A DNA stretch of 64,000 bases from Crassaminicella profunda (GTDB taxonomy: Bacteria > Bacillota > Clostridia > Peptostreptococcales > Thermotaleaceae): the NCBI RefSeq assembly GCF_019884785.1, contig NZ_CP082326.1, positions 1,729,355 to 1,793,354 on the forward strand, given 5' to 3'. The notes beneath the pieces are model-generated. The model saw only the letters and a list, made by a program, of their open reading frames with translations, made no database searches and was not told where the DNA came from. A program made the translations under genes and the position numbers. This document shows positions 28,861 to 36,493 of this stretch, one piece after another (the first letter of the stretch is position 1; each line of letters opens with the position of its first letter).

Positions 28861-29085
28861 ATGGAAAAAATCAAAGTGTTTACTACAAAAACATGACCTC
28901 ATTGTGCAACTGTGAAAGAGTATCTTTCACAAAAAGGAGCATCCTTTGAAGAAGTGGATGTAACAAGTAATATGGATGCAAGAAAAGAATTGATGAAAGA
29001 AAGAATTATGGCAGTACCTGTTGTGAAGATCGATGATGAATATATTGTTGGTTTTGATAAAGAAAAATTAGATAAATTAATGTAA
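28861..29085 (+). CDS. Glutaredoxin-like selenoprotein (in-frame UGA = Sec12)
   Basis: The frame runs 74 residues from ATG 28861 to TAA 29083-29085, with one in-frame TGA at 28894-28896. Reading it as selenocysteine gives the redox motif T-U-P-H-C at the end of the first strand. The rest is a complete glutaredoxin/NrdH-type fold: Y-L-S-Q-K-G-A-S-F-E-E-V-D-V, the cis-Pro loop M-A-V-P-V-V and a final I-V-G-F-D-K-E-K-L. RBS is AAAGGAAC. An 8-bp hairpin at 28911-28931 fits a bacterial SECIS. Selenocysteine glutaredoxins are established in Alkaliphilus-type clostridia. Ordinary gene finding would split or drop it. Selenocysteine insertion genes are not in this window. Confidence 0.9.
28911..28931 (+). 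promoter_or_regulatory. SECIS-like hairpin for selenocysteine insertion
   Basis: TGTGAAAG (28911-28918) pairs perfectly with CTTTCACA (28924-28931) around a 5-base AGTAT loop. The loop starts 22 bases after the UGA and has G at its second position. Both match the known bacterial SECIS pattern (apical loop about 16-37 nt from UGA, G in the first two loop positions). Confidence 0.82.
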
Positions 29086-29088
29086 AGA

Positions 29089-29114
29089 ATCATGCCTTCT
29101 ATAGGCATGGTTTT
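29089..29114 (+). terminator. Rho-independent terminator of the selenoprotein gene
   Basis: CATGCC at 29091-29096 pairs with GGCATG at 29104-29109. Flanking A-T pairs extend the stem and a T run follows. It lies directly after the TAA stop. Confidence 0.82.
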
Positions 29115-29148
29115 TAATTATTTCGTGATGATCTTCTTTGGGTTTGGG
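29104..29148 (-). pseudogene. DUF4177 gene fragment
   Basis: On the minus strand this stretch encodes P-K-P-K-E-D-H-H-E-I-I-K-N-H-A, the recognisable centre of the small DUF4177 protein family. It has no proper start, and the C-terminal W-R-L-V-Q region is lost. A better-preserved copy of the same motif is at 36224-36352. The fragment is antisense to, and merged with, the terminator of the selenoprotein gene. Confidence 0.5.
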
Positions 29149-29187
29149 GATGATGATTATAGAATAGATAGTCAGTGTGATTTGTGA

Positions 29188-29382
29188 CTAATAGATATCT
29201 GTATTTGCCATAAGTAGAACAGCAGCAATTACAATAAGCACATTTACTGTTATTAATATTTGGGTAAGCATTTTATTTTCAAGGATTCTTTGTATGATGG
29301 AATCAATGTATTTTACCATATATATTGCAATACAATTAAGCAAAACACCAAAAATCAACTGTTGAAAAGAGATAGGTAACAT
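29188..29382 (-). CDS. Small two-helix membrane protein
   Basis: A 64-residue product with two predicted transmembrane segments: L-I-F-G-V-L-L-N-C-I-A-I-Y-M-V (about 9-23) and I-L-I-T-V-N-V-L-I-V-I-A-A-V-L-L (about 43-58), joined by a short charged loop. ATG at 29382 has an excellent GGAGG ribosome site 9 bases upstream. It lies 5 bases downstream of a 15-codon ORF whose last codons contain that site, so translation is probably coupled. No family is recognised. Confidence 0.55.
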   Translation of the reverse strand: MLPISFQQLIFGVLLNCIAIYMVKYIDSIIQRILENKMLTQILITVNVLIVIAAVLLMANTDIY

Positions 29383-29387
29383 ATAAA

Positions 29388-29435
29388 TTAACCTCCTTTC
29401 CAAAATGGATTTTTTATAATTGTTTTATAGACCAT
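29388..29435 (-). CDS. 15-codon micro-ORF with a strong ribosome site
   Basis: ATG at 29435 is preceded by AAAGGAGGTGAT, a near-perfect Shine-Dalgarno, and the 15-residue peptide ends in K-N-P-F-W-K-G-G. Its final Gly codons form the GGAGG site of the next gene. It may be a leader peptide or a real micropeptide. It overlaps the end of another open frame (29425-29523, 32 residues, one hydrophobic helix, no ribosome site). Confidence 0.45.
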   Translation of the reverse strand: MVYKTIIKNPFWKGG

Positions 29436-29676
29436 TTGCTATCACCTCCTTTGAATTTATTAGTAGACGGATTTCAAGTGTTTCGTAGATAAATATTGCA
29501 ACAATGGTGAACATCATCCCCATAAAATTAATAAACAATTAGTATATGTAAACTTAATCAAAATTATATAGTTAATTTAACCATTTTTATAAAAAATTAT
29601 GTGGATTTAAAACTCATAAGGGAGTTTTTTAGGGAGCGGCCTAGTTTTGGCCGCATCAAGGTTCTTACTATCCTAA

Positions 29677-30792
29677 TTATTCAGACCTTTTTATTTTAAA
29701 CCAACCTGGGAAACTAGCAATTTTATTGGCCATTCTGATTGGAATATTTTGTTTTTCAAGGTTTTCCATATCTATGTAATTTTGAATTTCTTCGCTAGCT
29801 TTTATCTTTCTAATCCAATTAGGGTCTGTGACTATAGCTTGCCCTATAGAAACTAGATTGTATCCTACATTGTTCAAAGCATCTTCTACGTCTGCTTTGG
29901 AATATATGCTTCCTACTCCAATTATTGGCTTTCTTCCGTTAACCTTTTCCAGTAATAACTTTCCTATGATTCTTTTATCACTTGGATTTCTTATTGATGT
30001 AGCTTTGTAATGCATTAGAGATACATGCATATAATCAATTTCTTGATCTGCTAATTTGTCTACTAGATATAAGGTATCTTCTAATGTAATTCCTTTCTCT
30101 TCCATTTCTTCTGGGGAGAATCTATAGCCAATTATAAATTTTGTATTACTGTATTGAGTTCTTGCTTTATTTGCAGCCTTTATGATTTCAAGTGGGAAAC
30201 GCAGTCTTTTCTCACTTGTTCCACCCCATTCATCTGTTCGGCGATTAGTTTCTGCTGAAAAGAATTGTTGAATCAAGAATTTGTTTGAACCATGGATTTC
30301 AATACCATCAAAGCCTGCTTCAATTGCTCTTCTAGTTGTTTCGTAAAAGTCATGAATAAACTCTTGGATTTCTTCATGAGTCATTTCTTTTGGTGTTTCC
30401 ATTTCTGCTTCCATTCCAAAAACATTATACATAGATTTAACTGCTGAAGCACTAATGAGTTGCCCGTTGTTAGGCAAAGCCATTCTACCACCATGGAATA
30501 TTTGAAGAATAGCCTTTGCACCTTGCGATTTTATTGAATTTGATAGTTTTTTTAGTGAAGGTATAAATTCATCACTACCCGCATAAAACTCGTTTTCAAA
30601 TGCCTGCCCATTTGGTTGAAAGAAAGTACATCCTGTAATAACCATTCCTGCTTCTTTTGATCTAGCTATATAATAATCGACTTCTTCATCTGAAATCGTT
30701 AGATTATCATTTGAAGACCATGTTGTTAAAGGTGCCAAAACAATTTTATTTCTTAATTTCACGTTTTCTTTAAGTATAAATTCATTAAACAT
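29677..30792 (-). CDS. NADH:flavin oxidoreductase / Old Yellow Enzyme family
   Basis: The 371-residue TIM-barrel FMN protein reduces activated C=C bonds with NAD(P)H in related enzymes. Visible are R-N-K-I-V-L-A-P-L-T at the start, Q-I-F-H-G-G-R (flavin contact), G-F-D-G-I-E-I-H-G-S-N (usually H-G-A-H or H-G-A-N), and R-T-D-E-W-G-G-T. The C-terminal I-G-V-G-S-I-Y and S-I-G-Q-A-I-V-T-D-P are also present. It lacks the extra Fe-S and FAD domains of dienoyl-CoA reductases. ATG at 30792 follows GGGGG; upstream is a perfect Fur-type box, so iron control is likely. Confidence 0.88.
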   Translation of the reverse strand: MFNEFILKENVKLRNKIVLAPLTTWSSNDNLTISDEEVDYYIARSKEAGMVITGCTFFQPNGQAFENEFYAGSDEFIPSLKKLSNSIKSQGAKAILQIFHGGRMALPNNGQLISASAVKSMYNVFGMEAEMETPKEMTHEEIQEFIHDFYETTRRAIEAGFDGIEIHGSNKFLIQQFFSAETNRRTDEWGGTSEKRLRFPLEIIKAANKARTQYSNTKFIIGYRFSPEEMEEKGITLEDTLYLVDKLADQEIDYMHVSLMHYKATSIRNPSDKRIIGKLLLEKVNGRKPIIGVGSIYSKADVEDALNNVGYNLVSIGQAIVTDPNWIRKIKASEEIQNYIDMENLEKQNIPIRMANKIASFPGWFKIKRSE

Positions 30793-30822
30793 TTGAATCC
30801 CCCTCTGCAACTAATCGATAGC

Positions 30823-30841
30823 AATGATAATTATTATCATT
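30823..30841 (-). promoter_or_regulatory. Fur-type box upstream of the Old Yellow Enzyme gene
   Basis: A perfect 19-base dyad, AATGATAAT-T-ATTATCATT, contains the 7-1-7 core TGATAAT-N-ATTATCA (30825-30839) that is the established Fur motif of Firmicutes. It lies 31 bases before the ATG, in the expected promoter/leader position. Confidence 0.82.
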
Positions 30842-31072
30842 CACTTATTGAAAAATATATCATTATAAGTTAAATATGTCAATATCTTAATTTATACACA
30901 AAGGGGCGGTTATGTTGTATGATATTGAAAATTATAAGAATGAACATTGTTTGAGTGGTCTTAAATTTTTAGCATCTACAATTTCATCACAATTTAGTTT
31001 TCTAAAATTTTCAATTTTTAAAGTGGGGTTAGAATTATAATAGTTTTATAAAAAAATTGAGGATTAATATGA

Positions 31073-31127
31073 AAAAGCAGGAAAGGGTTACAATAGTCCC
31101 TTCCTGCTCATTCAGGAATAATACATA
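31073..31127 (-). repeat. Three-segment hairpin element, copy A
   Basis: Read on the minus strand, ATGTATTATTCCT is followed by GCAGGAAGGG, a loop, CCCTTTCCTGC and T residues. Segment 2 can pair with segment 1 (TTCCTG-N6-CAGGAA) or with segment 3 (the terminator form). Copy B at 36434-36488 shares about 25 conserved bases and the same folding options. No intact gene precedes copy A, so it may be a relic of a lost gene. The surrounding 30842-31401 stretch holds no gene that I can support. Confidence 0.5.
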
Positions 31128-31401
31128 TGTAAAAGAAGAATCTATTACTAGATAATATAACCAAAAAAGAAAAATATACGCATTAAATGTAAGGTCAGAA
31201 GGATAAAAATCAAAAGAAGTGATTAATAACACTTTTTTTGATAGAGACTAACTATGACAAACAAACGAATCAACATTATACATACATGTTCCAAAATAAT
31301 ACCACTGAGTGTCAAGCCATATCCAGCCACCTATGTATATTATCTTTGTTCATTAACATACTATTATTGAATATTAAAATAATGAAAGGATGAACAAAAA
31401 T

Positions 31402-31641
31402 ATGATTACAGCAGAAGTAGCGGTATATCCAATGAAAACTTCTAATGCTACAAATGCAATTAACAATTCTATTAACACATTGAAAGCAAATAATGTTAGT
31501 TACACTGTAAATTCTATGAATACTCAATTAACAGGGACAAAGGCACAGATATTTAATAGTTTAGAATCAATGTTTACAGAAGCAGAGAATACTGGAGGAG
31601 AAGTAAGTATGGTAGTTACAATAACTAATGCAAGTAAATAG
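31402..31641 (+). CDS. Thiamine-binding (YkoF/MTH1187-type) domain protein
   Basis: The 79-residue single-domain protein resembles the YkoF/DUF77 fold, which binds thiamine or hydroxymethylpyrimidine in characterised members. Seen are I-T-A-E-V-A-V-Y-P-M-K-T at the start and E-A-E-N-T-G-G-E-V-S-M-V-V-T-I-T at the end, the two outer strands of the ferredoxin-like fold. ATG at 31402 has AAAGG 12 bases upstream; ATG at 31390 is too close to that site. No TPP riboswitch or thiamine transporter accompanies it, so ligand and role are open. Confidence 0.72.
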   Translation: MITAEVAVYPMKTSNATNAINNSINTLKANNVSYTVNSMNTQLTGTKAQIFNSLESMFTEAENTGGEVSMVVTITNASK

Positions 31642-31643
31642 TT

Positions 31644-31676
31644 AAAAGGCAGGTACTCAGAAATGGGTGCCTTTTT
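31644..31676 (+). terminator. Rho-independent terminator
   Basis: AAAAGGCA at 31644-31651 pairs with TGCCTTTT at 31668-31675, with a partly paired interior. It follows the thiamine-binding-type gene. Confidence 0.8.
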
Positions 31677-31896
31677 CGTTGTGAAGGAAAGTTAATTATT
31701 TTTTGATATAATAATAGTGCAGCTATTGGTATGAAAGAAAGCTTGTTGACCTTTTGAGAAAGTACAACTATGATTTTCATATTGATGCTAGTTAGATAGA
31801 AATCAAATATATTCGCTGAAACCGTACCATAAGTGACGGCGATTCTAAAATTATGTTTAAGCGTGAAATACGTAACCAGATGGAGGTGGATATATT

Positions 31897-32805
31897 ATGG
31901 AGTTTATATTTAATGAATCAAGGTTGATTTATATTTCTAAAATTAATAAGGTACAAGATTATATAGAAAAACATTTAGATGAAGAATTAAATATAAGGCA
32001 GCTATCAGAAATTGCTGCCTTTTCTAGTTTTCATTTTCAACGGATTTATCGACAGATGACAGGGGAAAGTCTCTATAGTTATATCAAAAGATTACGACTT
32101 GAAAAAGCTACATTTCTATTACTTGCTAATAAGAAAAAATCAATCCAAGATATTGCTTTATCAATTGGTTTTTCCAATCAGGCATCTTTTGCAAAAGCTT
32201 TCAAAGAGAAATTTGCTATGAATGCAAGTCAATTCAGATATCTTAATGAGACTGGAAATATGACAATTAAAGATATTAGCATGAATGGAAAAGTATATAA
32301 TACAGATATTCGTTATACTAGACCTATAGAAATATCTGTCAAATCAATAGAGACAATAAAAGTGGTTTATATTAGGCATGTGGGCTCTTATAAAGGTAAT
32401 AACAATCTTTTTGAAGGATTATTTTCAAAATTATATTCTTATACCAGTTCAAGGAATTATATAAGAAATGATTCAAAATGGTTTGCGCTGTACCATGATT
32501 TTGGGGATCTGACAATGGAAGAGCAGCTAAGATTAAGTGTATGCATGTCAACTAATGAAGATGTAAAAACTGACGGCGAATTTGGCAGTATGTTTCTAGA
32601 AGGTGGTACATGTGTGGTTGGAAGATTTTTGTTAAAGCCAAATGAATATCAACTAGCTTGGAATTATATGCTGTCAAAATGGTTGCCAGAAAGCGGTTAT
32701 ATGCCAGATAATCGTATATTTTTTGAACATTACCCATCTCAAGAATGCTATCAATGTAAAGAGGAGAAAGTTGTAGAAATATGTATTCCGATAACTCCTC
32801 TTTAG
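31897..32805 (+). CDS. AraC-family regulator with GyrI-like effector domain
   Basis: The 302-residue protein has an N-terminal pair of AraC HTH motifs (residues about 10-108; I-R-Q-L-S-E-I-A-A-F-S-S-F-H-F-Q-R-I-Y-R and I-Q-D-I-A-L-S-I-G-F-S-N-Q-A-S-F-A-K-A-F). A C-terminal GyrI-like/effector-binding domain follows (about 140-300, ending E-I-C-I-P-I). This Rob-like layout often senses small toxic molecules. RBS is GGAGGTGG. It ends 11 bases before the TrmO-UvrA gene, whose ribosome site lies between them, so it probably controlled that gene. Confidence 0.9.
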   Translation: MEFIFNESRLIYISKINKVQDYIEKHLDEELNIRQLSEIAAFSSFHFQRIYRQMTGESLYSYIKRLRLEKATFLLLANKKKSIQDIALSIGFSNQASFAKAFKEKFAMNASQFRYLNETGNMTIKDISMNGKVYNTDIRYTRPIEISVKSIETIKVVYIRHVGSYKGNNNLFEGLFSKLYSYTSSRNYIRNDSKWFALYHDFGDLTMEEQLRLSVCMSTNEDVKTDGEFGSMFLEGGTCVVGRFLLKPNEYQLAWNYMLSKWLPESGYMPDNRIFFEHYPSQECYQCKEEKVVEICIPITPL

Positions 32806-32816
32806 AAGGAGGAATT

Positions 32817-35649
32817 ATGAAAAAAATAAAATTTCAATCAATTGGAGACTATGAAATTATAAACAGATTGGATGAAGGGACAGAAGGTATTACAAAGATT
32901 ACTTTAAAAAAGGACTTTCAAAAAGCTATGATAAAATTAGGTGATTTTAGTCATTGTATTATTTTCACCAAAAATAAAAATAACCTTTTCTGTTATGGAG
33001 CAAAAATATATAGGTTGCATGAAAAGAGTGGTGAAATTTTGATAAATGGAGTAAATATGAAAGGTGAAATTGTAGATATAAAACCATATTTCCCATGTGA
33101 AGAAAGGCTAGAAAATGACTATACAAATCAAAAATCTACAGCAATTTATTTCAATGAAAATCCTATTGGTGAGTATCTATTTTTCAATAACAGTGGTGTA
33201 ATACAGATTCATGAATCGGAATATCTTCCAAAAGATAAAATAGAATCAGCATTAGAAAAGATAGAAAAAGGAGATTATCTAAGGGTTCTTTGGTGGTTTG
33301 ACAGATTTGACAAAAAAGAATTACGTAAGAATTGTATGTGTAATCCGCCTTATGAAAATGCACCAAAGTGTGGGATTTTTGCTACAAGGTCACCTGTAAG
33401 ACCAAATCCTATGGCATCTACCGTTGTAAGAGTAGAAGCCGTGGATAAGTATAATCACTATATAAGGGTTTGTGGTTTTGATGGATTTGAAAATTCGCAG
33501 ATATTACAAATCATTCCATATAGTGATGTTACTGTTTTTAAAGATGTTAGAGTTCCGGAGTGGGTAGAGCATTGGACGGATTACAAAGTCTTTCAAGAAT
33601 CTAAAGGGGATATTCCAGAAAACAATGTATGTGGTCAATGCGGAAGCATTTATTTTGACTTGACACCAGGAGTATTTAGTTACAATGACCCGGATCATAT
33701 GTGTCCTACATGCAAGGGCTTAGGAGAGAAATTACAGATTGATGTTGAGCGTATAGTAAGTAATCCTAATAAATCTATTTTGGATGGAGCATCTGTTTGG
33801 TGGGGAAATTTGAGAAAGCATAGGGAAAAGCCAAATGCAAACTGGATGAGAGGAGAAGTACTTGCCCTTGCTGGATATGAAGGAAAATCTGGAAGTACCT
33901 TTTAAGGAGCTTTCTGAGAATTTTAAGAGGCAGCTCTTCTATGGTACTAATGGGCGAGAAGTCAGTCTTAGCTATGTAAATTCTAATGGTAGGAAAGGTA
34001 TCATAAAAAGACCAGTTGAAGGTGTAGTCAATACAATGTATCGCCTATTAAGAAATAATAATGCTCAAAAATCAATGGCGAATCTTGAACAATATATTGT
34101 GAAAAAGAAATGCAGTCATTGTAATGGGGAGCGTTTAAAGGATGAAGGTCGTTTGGTGAAAATTGGTCCAACAAGATATCCAGAAGCTACTAACATGAAT
34201 ATATCAAAGTTGAAAAATTGGTGTCATCAAATATATAATACTTTAACTACTGAAAAGAAAGATAAATCCAAAATAATATTTATGAAGATTCTATATCAAT
34301 TAAAGAAAATGGAACAGGTAGGATTAAACTATTTAAGTTTAAATAGAAGTGTTCCTTCCCTTTCAGGTGGAGAATCTCAGAGGCTAAAAATTGCAACTTA
34401 ATTTGGATCAGACTTGACAAATATTCTCTATGTAATGGATGAACCATCTAAAGGACTTCATCCAAGGGACTATCAATTTCTTATAGAAGTTATTCGCGAT
34501 TTAAAGAAACTAAACAATACAGTTATCATGGTGGAACATAAAAAAGCGTTTATTGATAGGGCAGATTATTTAGTAGAGGTAGGTCCAAGAGCCGGTAAAT
34601 ACGGTGGACAATTATTAAGAGCTGAAGAAGTACAGGATAATAAAGGTAGTAATAGAGATACTTTTGATTTTAGACCTACCAATAAAGTGATTAGTGGAAA
34701 TAGGATTTTGGCACTAAAGGGGGTAACTACCAATAATCTAAAAAACATAGATATTAAGATACCTCTATCAAAACTAACTTGTGTGATTGGGGTAAGTGGA
34801 TCGGGTAAGAGTAGCTTAGTTTCAAAAACCATATATCCGGCTGTTTTAAAAAAGCTTGGGAAAAAAAGTGATGTCACAGGAGAGTATAAGGATATTTGTG
34901 GAGCAAATGACTTAAAAGAAGTTTATTATGTTAGTCAAAACCCAATTGGTAAGACACCTAGGTCGATTCCTGGAACTTATTCAGGTGTATATGATTTAAT
35001 AAGGGATTACTATGCTAAATTGGAGCAAGCAAAGAAGAAGAGATTAACTAAGGAGCATTTCAGCTTTAATAGCAAAAAAGGACAGTGCTCAGAATGTAAA
35101 GGTGCTGGTCTGATAGCTGTTCCTATGCATTTTATGCCAGATATATATACGACATGTACAAAATGTAATGGAAGAAGATATGATGATAAGATATTAGAAA
35201 TAAAATACAAAGGGTATAGTATTTCAGATTTATTAGAGATGGAAATTAATGAGGTTAAGGAAGTGTTCAGGGATGAAAAGAAAATATTTGATATGCTAGA
35301 CATATTTGATCGATTAGGAATATCTTATATTAAACTAGGTCAAAGTGCAACAACGCTTTCTGGGGGTGAAGCACAGCGAATAAAATTAGCAAAACAATTA
35401 TGCTTAGGTAAAACAAAGGATGTACTATATATTCTCGACGAACCTACAACCGGTCTTGATGATGAAAATGTAAAAAAACTAATCTATATCTTAAAAGAAC
35501 TAACAAATAATGGCGCAACTGTTATCGTAATTGAACATAATTCTTTACTTATACAACAAGCAGATTGGATTATTGAGATGGGCCCGGATGGTGGAAATTT
35601 AGGTGGTTATGTTGTAAATGAAGGTTGGTTGAATAATGGAACTATATAG
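32817..35649 (+). pseudogene. Broken gene for a tandem TrmO-like/UvrA fusion protein
   Basis: About 944 codons in three pieces. Residues 1-95 are a degenerate TrmO/TsaA-like unit (ending D-I-K-P-Y-F-P). Residues about 115-270 are a full one with F-A-T-R-S-P-V-R-P-N-P-M. The rest is UvrA from its first zinc finger (C-G-Q-C ... C-P-T-C-K-G-L-G) on. It keeps signature I L-S-G-G-E-S-Q-R, the second Walker A G-V-S-G-S-G-K-S-S, zinc finger 2, and signature II L-S-G-G-E-A-Q-R. The first UvrA Walker A is absent. A frameshift near 33866-33875 and an in-frame TAA at 34399-34401 (expected Gln in L-A-T-Q-x-G-S) break the frame. The rest reads well, so decay is recent. ATG 32817 has AGAAGGAGG. Confidence 0.85.
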
Positions 35650-35694
35650 CTCAGCGAAACTAATAAGGATATAGGTCATTAATGAGTACATTTC

Positions 35695-35799
35695 CTCTCT
35701 TTCGGCGGTTACATTTTTCATCGTGACAATTGGTACAATCCAGATGACTTTCATTTAAATATAGAAGCCGTTATTTGATTCTGTCAACATCATTTGTAA
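35695..35799 (+). pseudogene. Orphan C-terminal gene scrap
   Basis: One frame gives G-G-Y-I-F-H-R-D-N-W-Y-N-P-D-D-F-H-L-N before a TGA at 35776-35778, and then F-C-Q-H-H-L and TAA. This has protein-like composition but no start or N-terminus. I cannot name the family. It sits between the broken TrmO-UvrA gene and a terminator at 35828. Confidence 0.3.
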
Positions 35800-35827
35800 A
35801 CTTCCAGAGTAACAAAAAGAGCTGCAG

Positions 35828-35865
35828 TAGAATTTTAGCGAAGAGTAATTCTATTTATTTTTTTA
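35828..35865 (+). terminator. Probable Rho-independent terminator
   Basis: TAGAATT at 35828-35834 pairs with AATTCTA at 35847-35853 and is followed by TTTATTTTTTTT. It would end the AraC/TrmO-UvrA transcript. Confidence 0.6.
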
Positions 35866-35881
35866 AAAACACCTATTGTTC

Positions 35882-36145
35882 TTAGGCTCTACTATGCTTT
35901 AAATAACATTTCAAAATTAAATAAAAAGTATATAAGGTGACAGGGATTTGTAAGCTAGTCCAAAGAATCATTTGGTTTGTATCTCGTGGAAAGCTAATAC
36001 CTTGTCTAACTAGAATTTTATATTGTTCAACACTAGGGTTGATGAATGGCAGTATAACACCTGAGTAAAATAGTAACCAAAATAAAAAAAGATCAACCAA
36101 TAAAACAATAATGATAACTTTATGTTTTTTTATTATATTAAGCAT
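35882..36145 (-). CDS. Small two-helix membrane protein
   Basis: An 87-residue product with a basic N-terminus and two hydrophobic segments: V-I-I-I-V-L-L-V-D-L-F-L-F-W-L-L-F-Y (about 10-27) and L-Q-I-P-V-T-L-Y-T-F-Y-L-I-L (about 65-78). The loop between them would face outside. ATG at 36145 has AAGGAG 6 bases upstream, better than the longer frame from 36181. I recognise no family. Confidence 0.6.
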   Translation of the reverse strand: MLNIIKKHKVIIIVLLVDLFLFWLLFYSGVILPFINPSVEQYKILVRQGISFPRDTNQMILWTSLQIPVTLYTFYLILKCYLKHSRA

Positions 36146-36223
36146 ACGATACTCCTTATATATGGAATTTATGTAAATCAATATAAATTATATTATAATA
36201 TCAAAGGAAAATAAAGAGCCAAC

Positions 36224-36352
36224 TTAGGTATGAATTTTAATGTTAATTAAGAGTTTAGGGATAGCATGTTTTTCAATTACTTCGTGATGATCTTGCTTGG
36301 GTTTACGCCCAAAGGAACTGAGATCAATTTTAACAAATTTATATTCGTACAT
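36224..36352 (-). pseudogene. Truncated DUF4177 protein gene
   Basis: ATG at 36352 has a CAGGAGG ribosome site 7 bases upstream. The first 30 codons read as a normal DUF4177 N-terminus (M-Y-E-Y-K-F-V-K-I-D-L-S-S-F then R-K-P-K-Q-D-H-H-E-V-I-E-K-H-A). At residue 31 the frame changes to unrelated sequence and stops at residue 42, so the conserved W-R-L-V-Q-I-F half is gone. It is a 3'-truncated gene that may still be translated. The function of DUF4177 is unknown. Confidence 0.65.
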
Positions 36353-36433
36353 ATAAAACCTCCTGTTTTTTCGCTGGCAAGTATATTATATCAAAACTAA
36401 AAATAGAAAACACTAAATTAAAGATTAATCTAA

Positions 36434-36488
36434 GAAAGCAGGAAAGGACATTAAAGATCCCTTCCTGCTTAAGTAGGAATAATACATA
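36434..36488 (-). repeat. Three-segment hairpin element, copy B
   Basis: It lies just after the stop codon of the DMT transporter gene on the minus strand. GCAGGAAGGGA (36468-36458) pairs with TCCTTTCCTGC (36448-36438), followed by TTTCTT. A preceding ATTATTCCT can pair with the first arm instead. The order and about 25 bases match copy A at 31073-31127. Here it is probably the transporter terminator. Confidence 0.55.
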
Positions 36489-36493
36489 ATCAT

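Noticed and set aside
28899-29108. Minus-strand ORF opposite the selenoprotein gene
   Set aside because: It is a shadow of the coding strand and includes the SECIS and terminator hairpins; no ribosome site.
31035-31232. Minus-strand hydrophobic ORF of 65 codons
   Set aside because: It runs through the hairpin element and has no ribosome site. The similar frame at 36339-36524 runs from the transporter end through the other copy, so the resemblance comes from the DNA repeat.
31250-31401. TPP riboswitch upstream of the thiamine-binding-type gene
   Set aside because: The conserved CUGAGA and ACCUGAUCUGG-type segments are absent; only an isolated ACTGAG is present.
34399-34401. TAA in the UvrA-like frame as a recoding site
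   Set aside because: TAA is not used for selenocysteine, the expected residue is Gln (one change from CAA), and an independent frameshift lies 500 bases upstream. A nonsense mutation is simpler.
34566-34877. 103-codon minus-strand ORF inside the UvrA-like gene
   Set aside because: It lies opposite conserved UvrA coding sequence, has no ribosome site and looks like an antisense shadow.
35776-35778. In-frame TGA as a second selenocysteine codon
   Set aside because: No start codon, no redox motif and no hairpin follow it; the frame stops seven codons later. It is a gene scrap.
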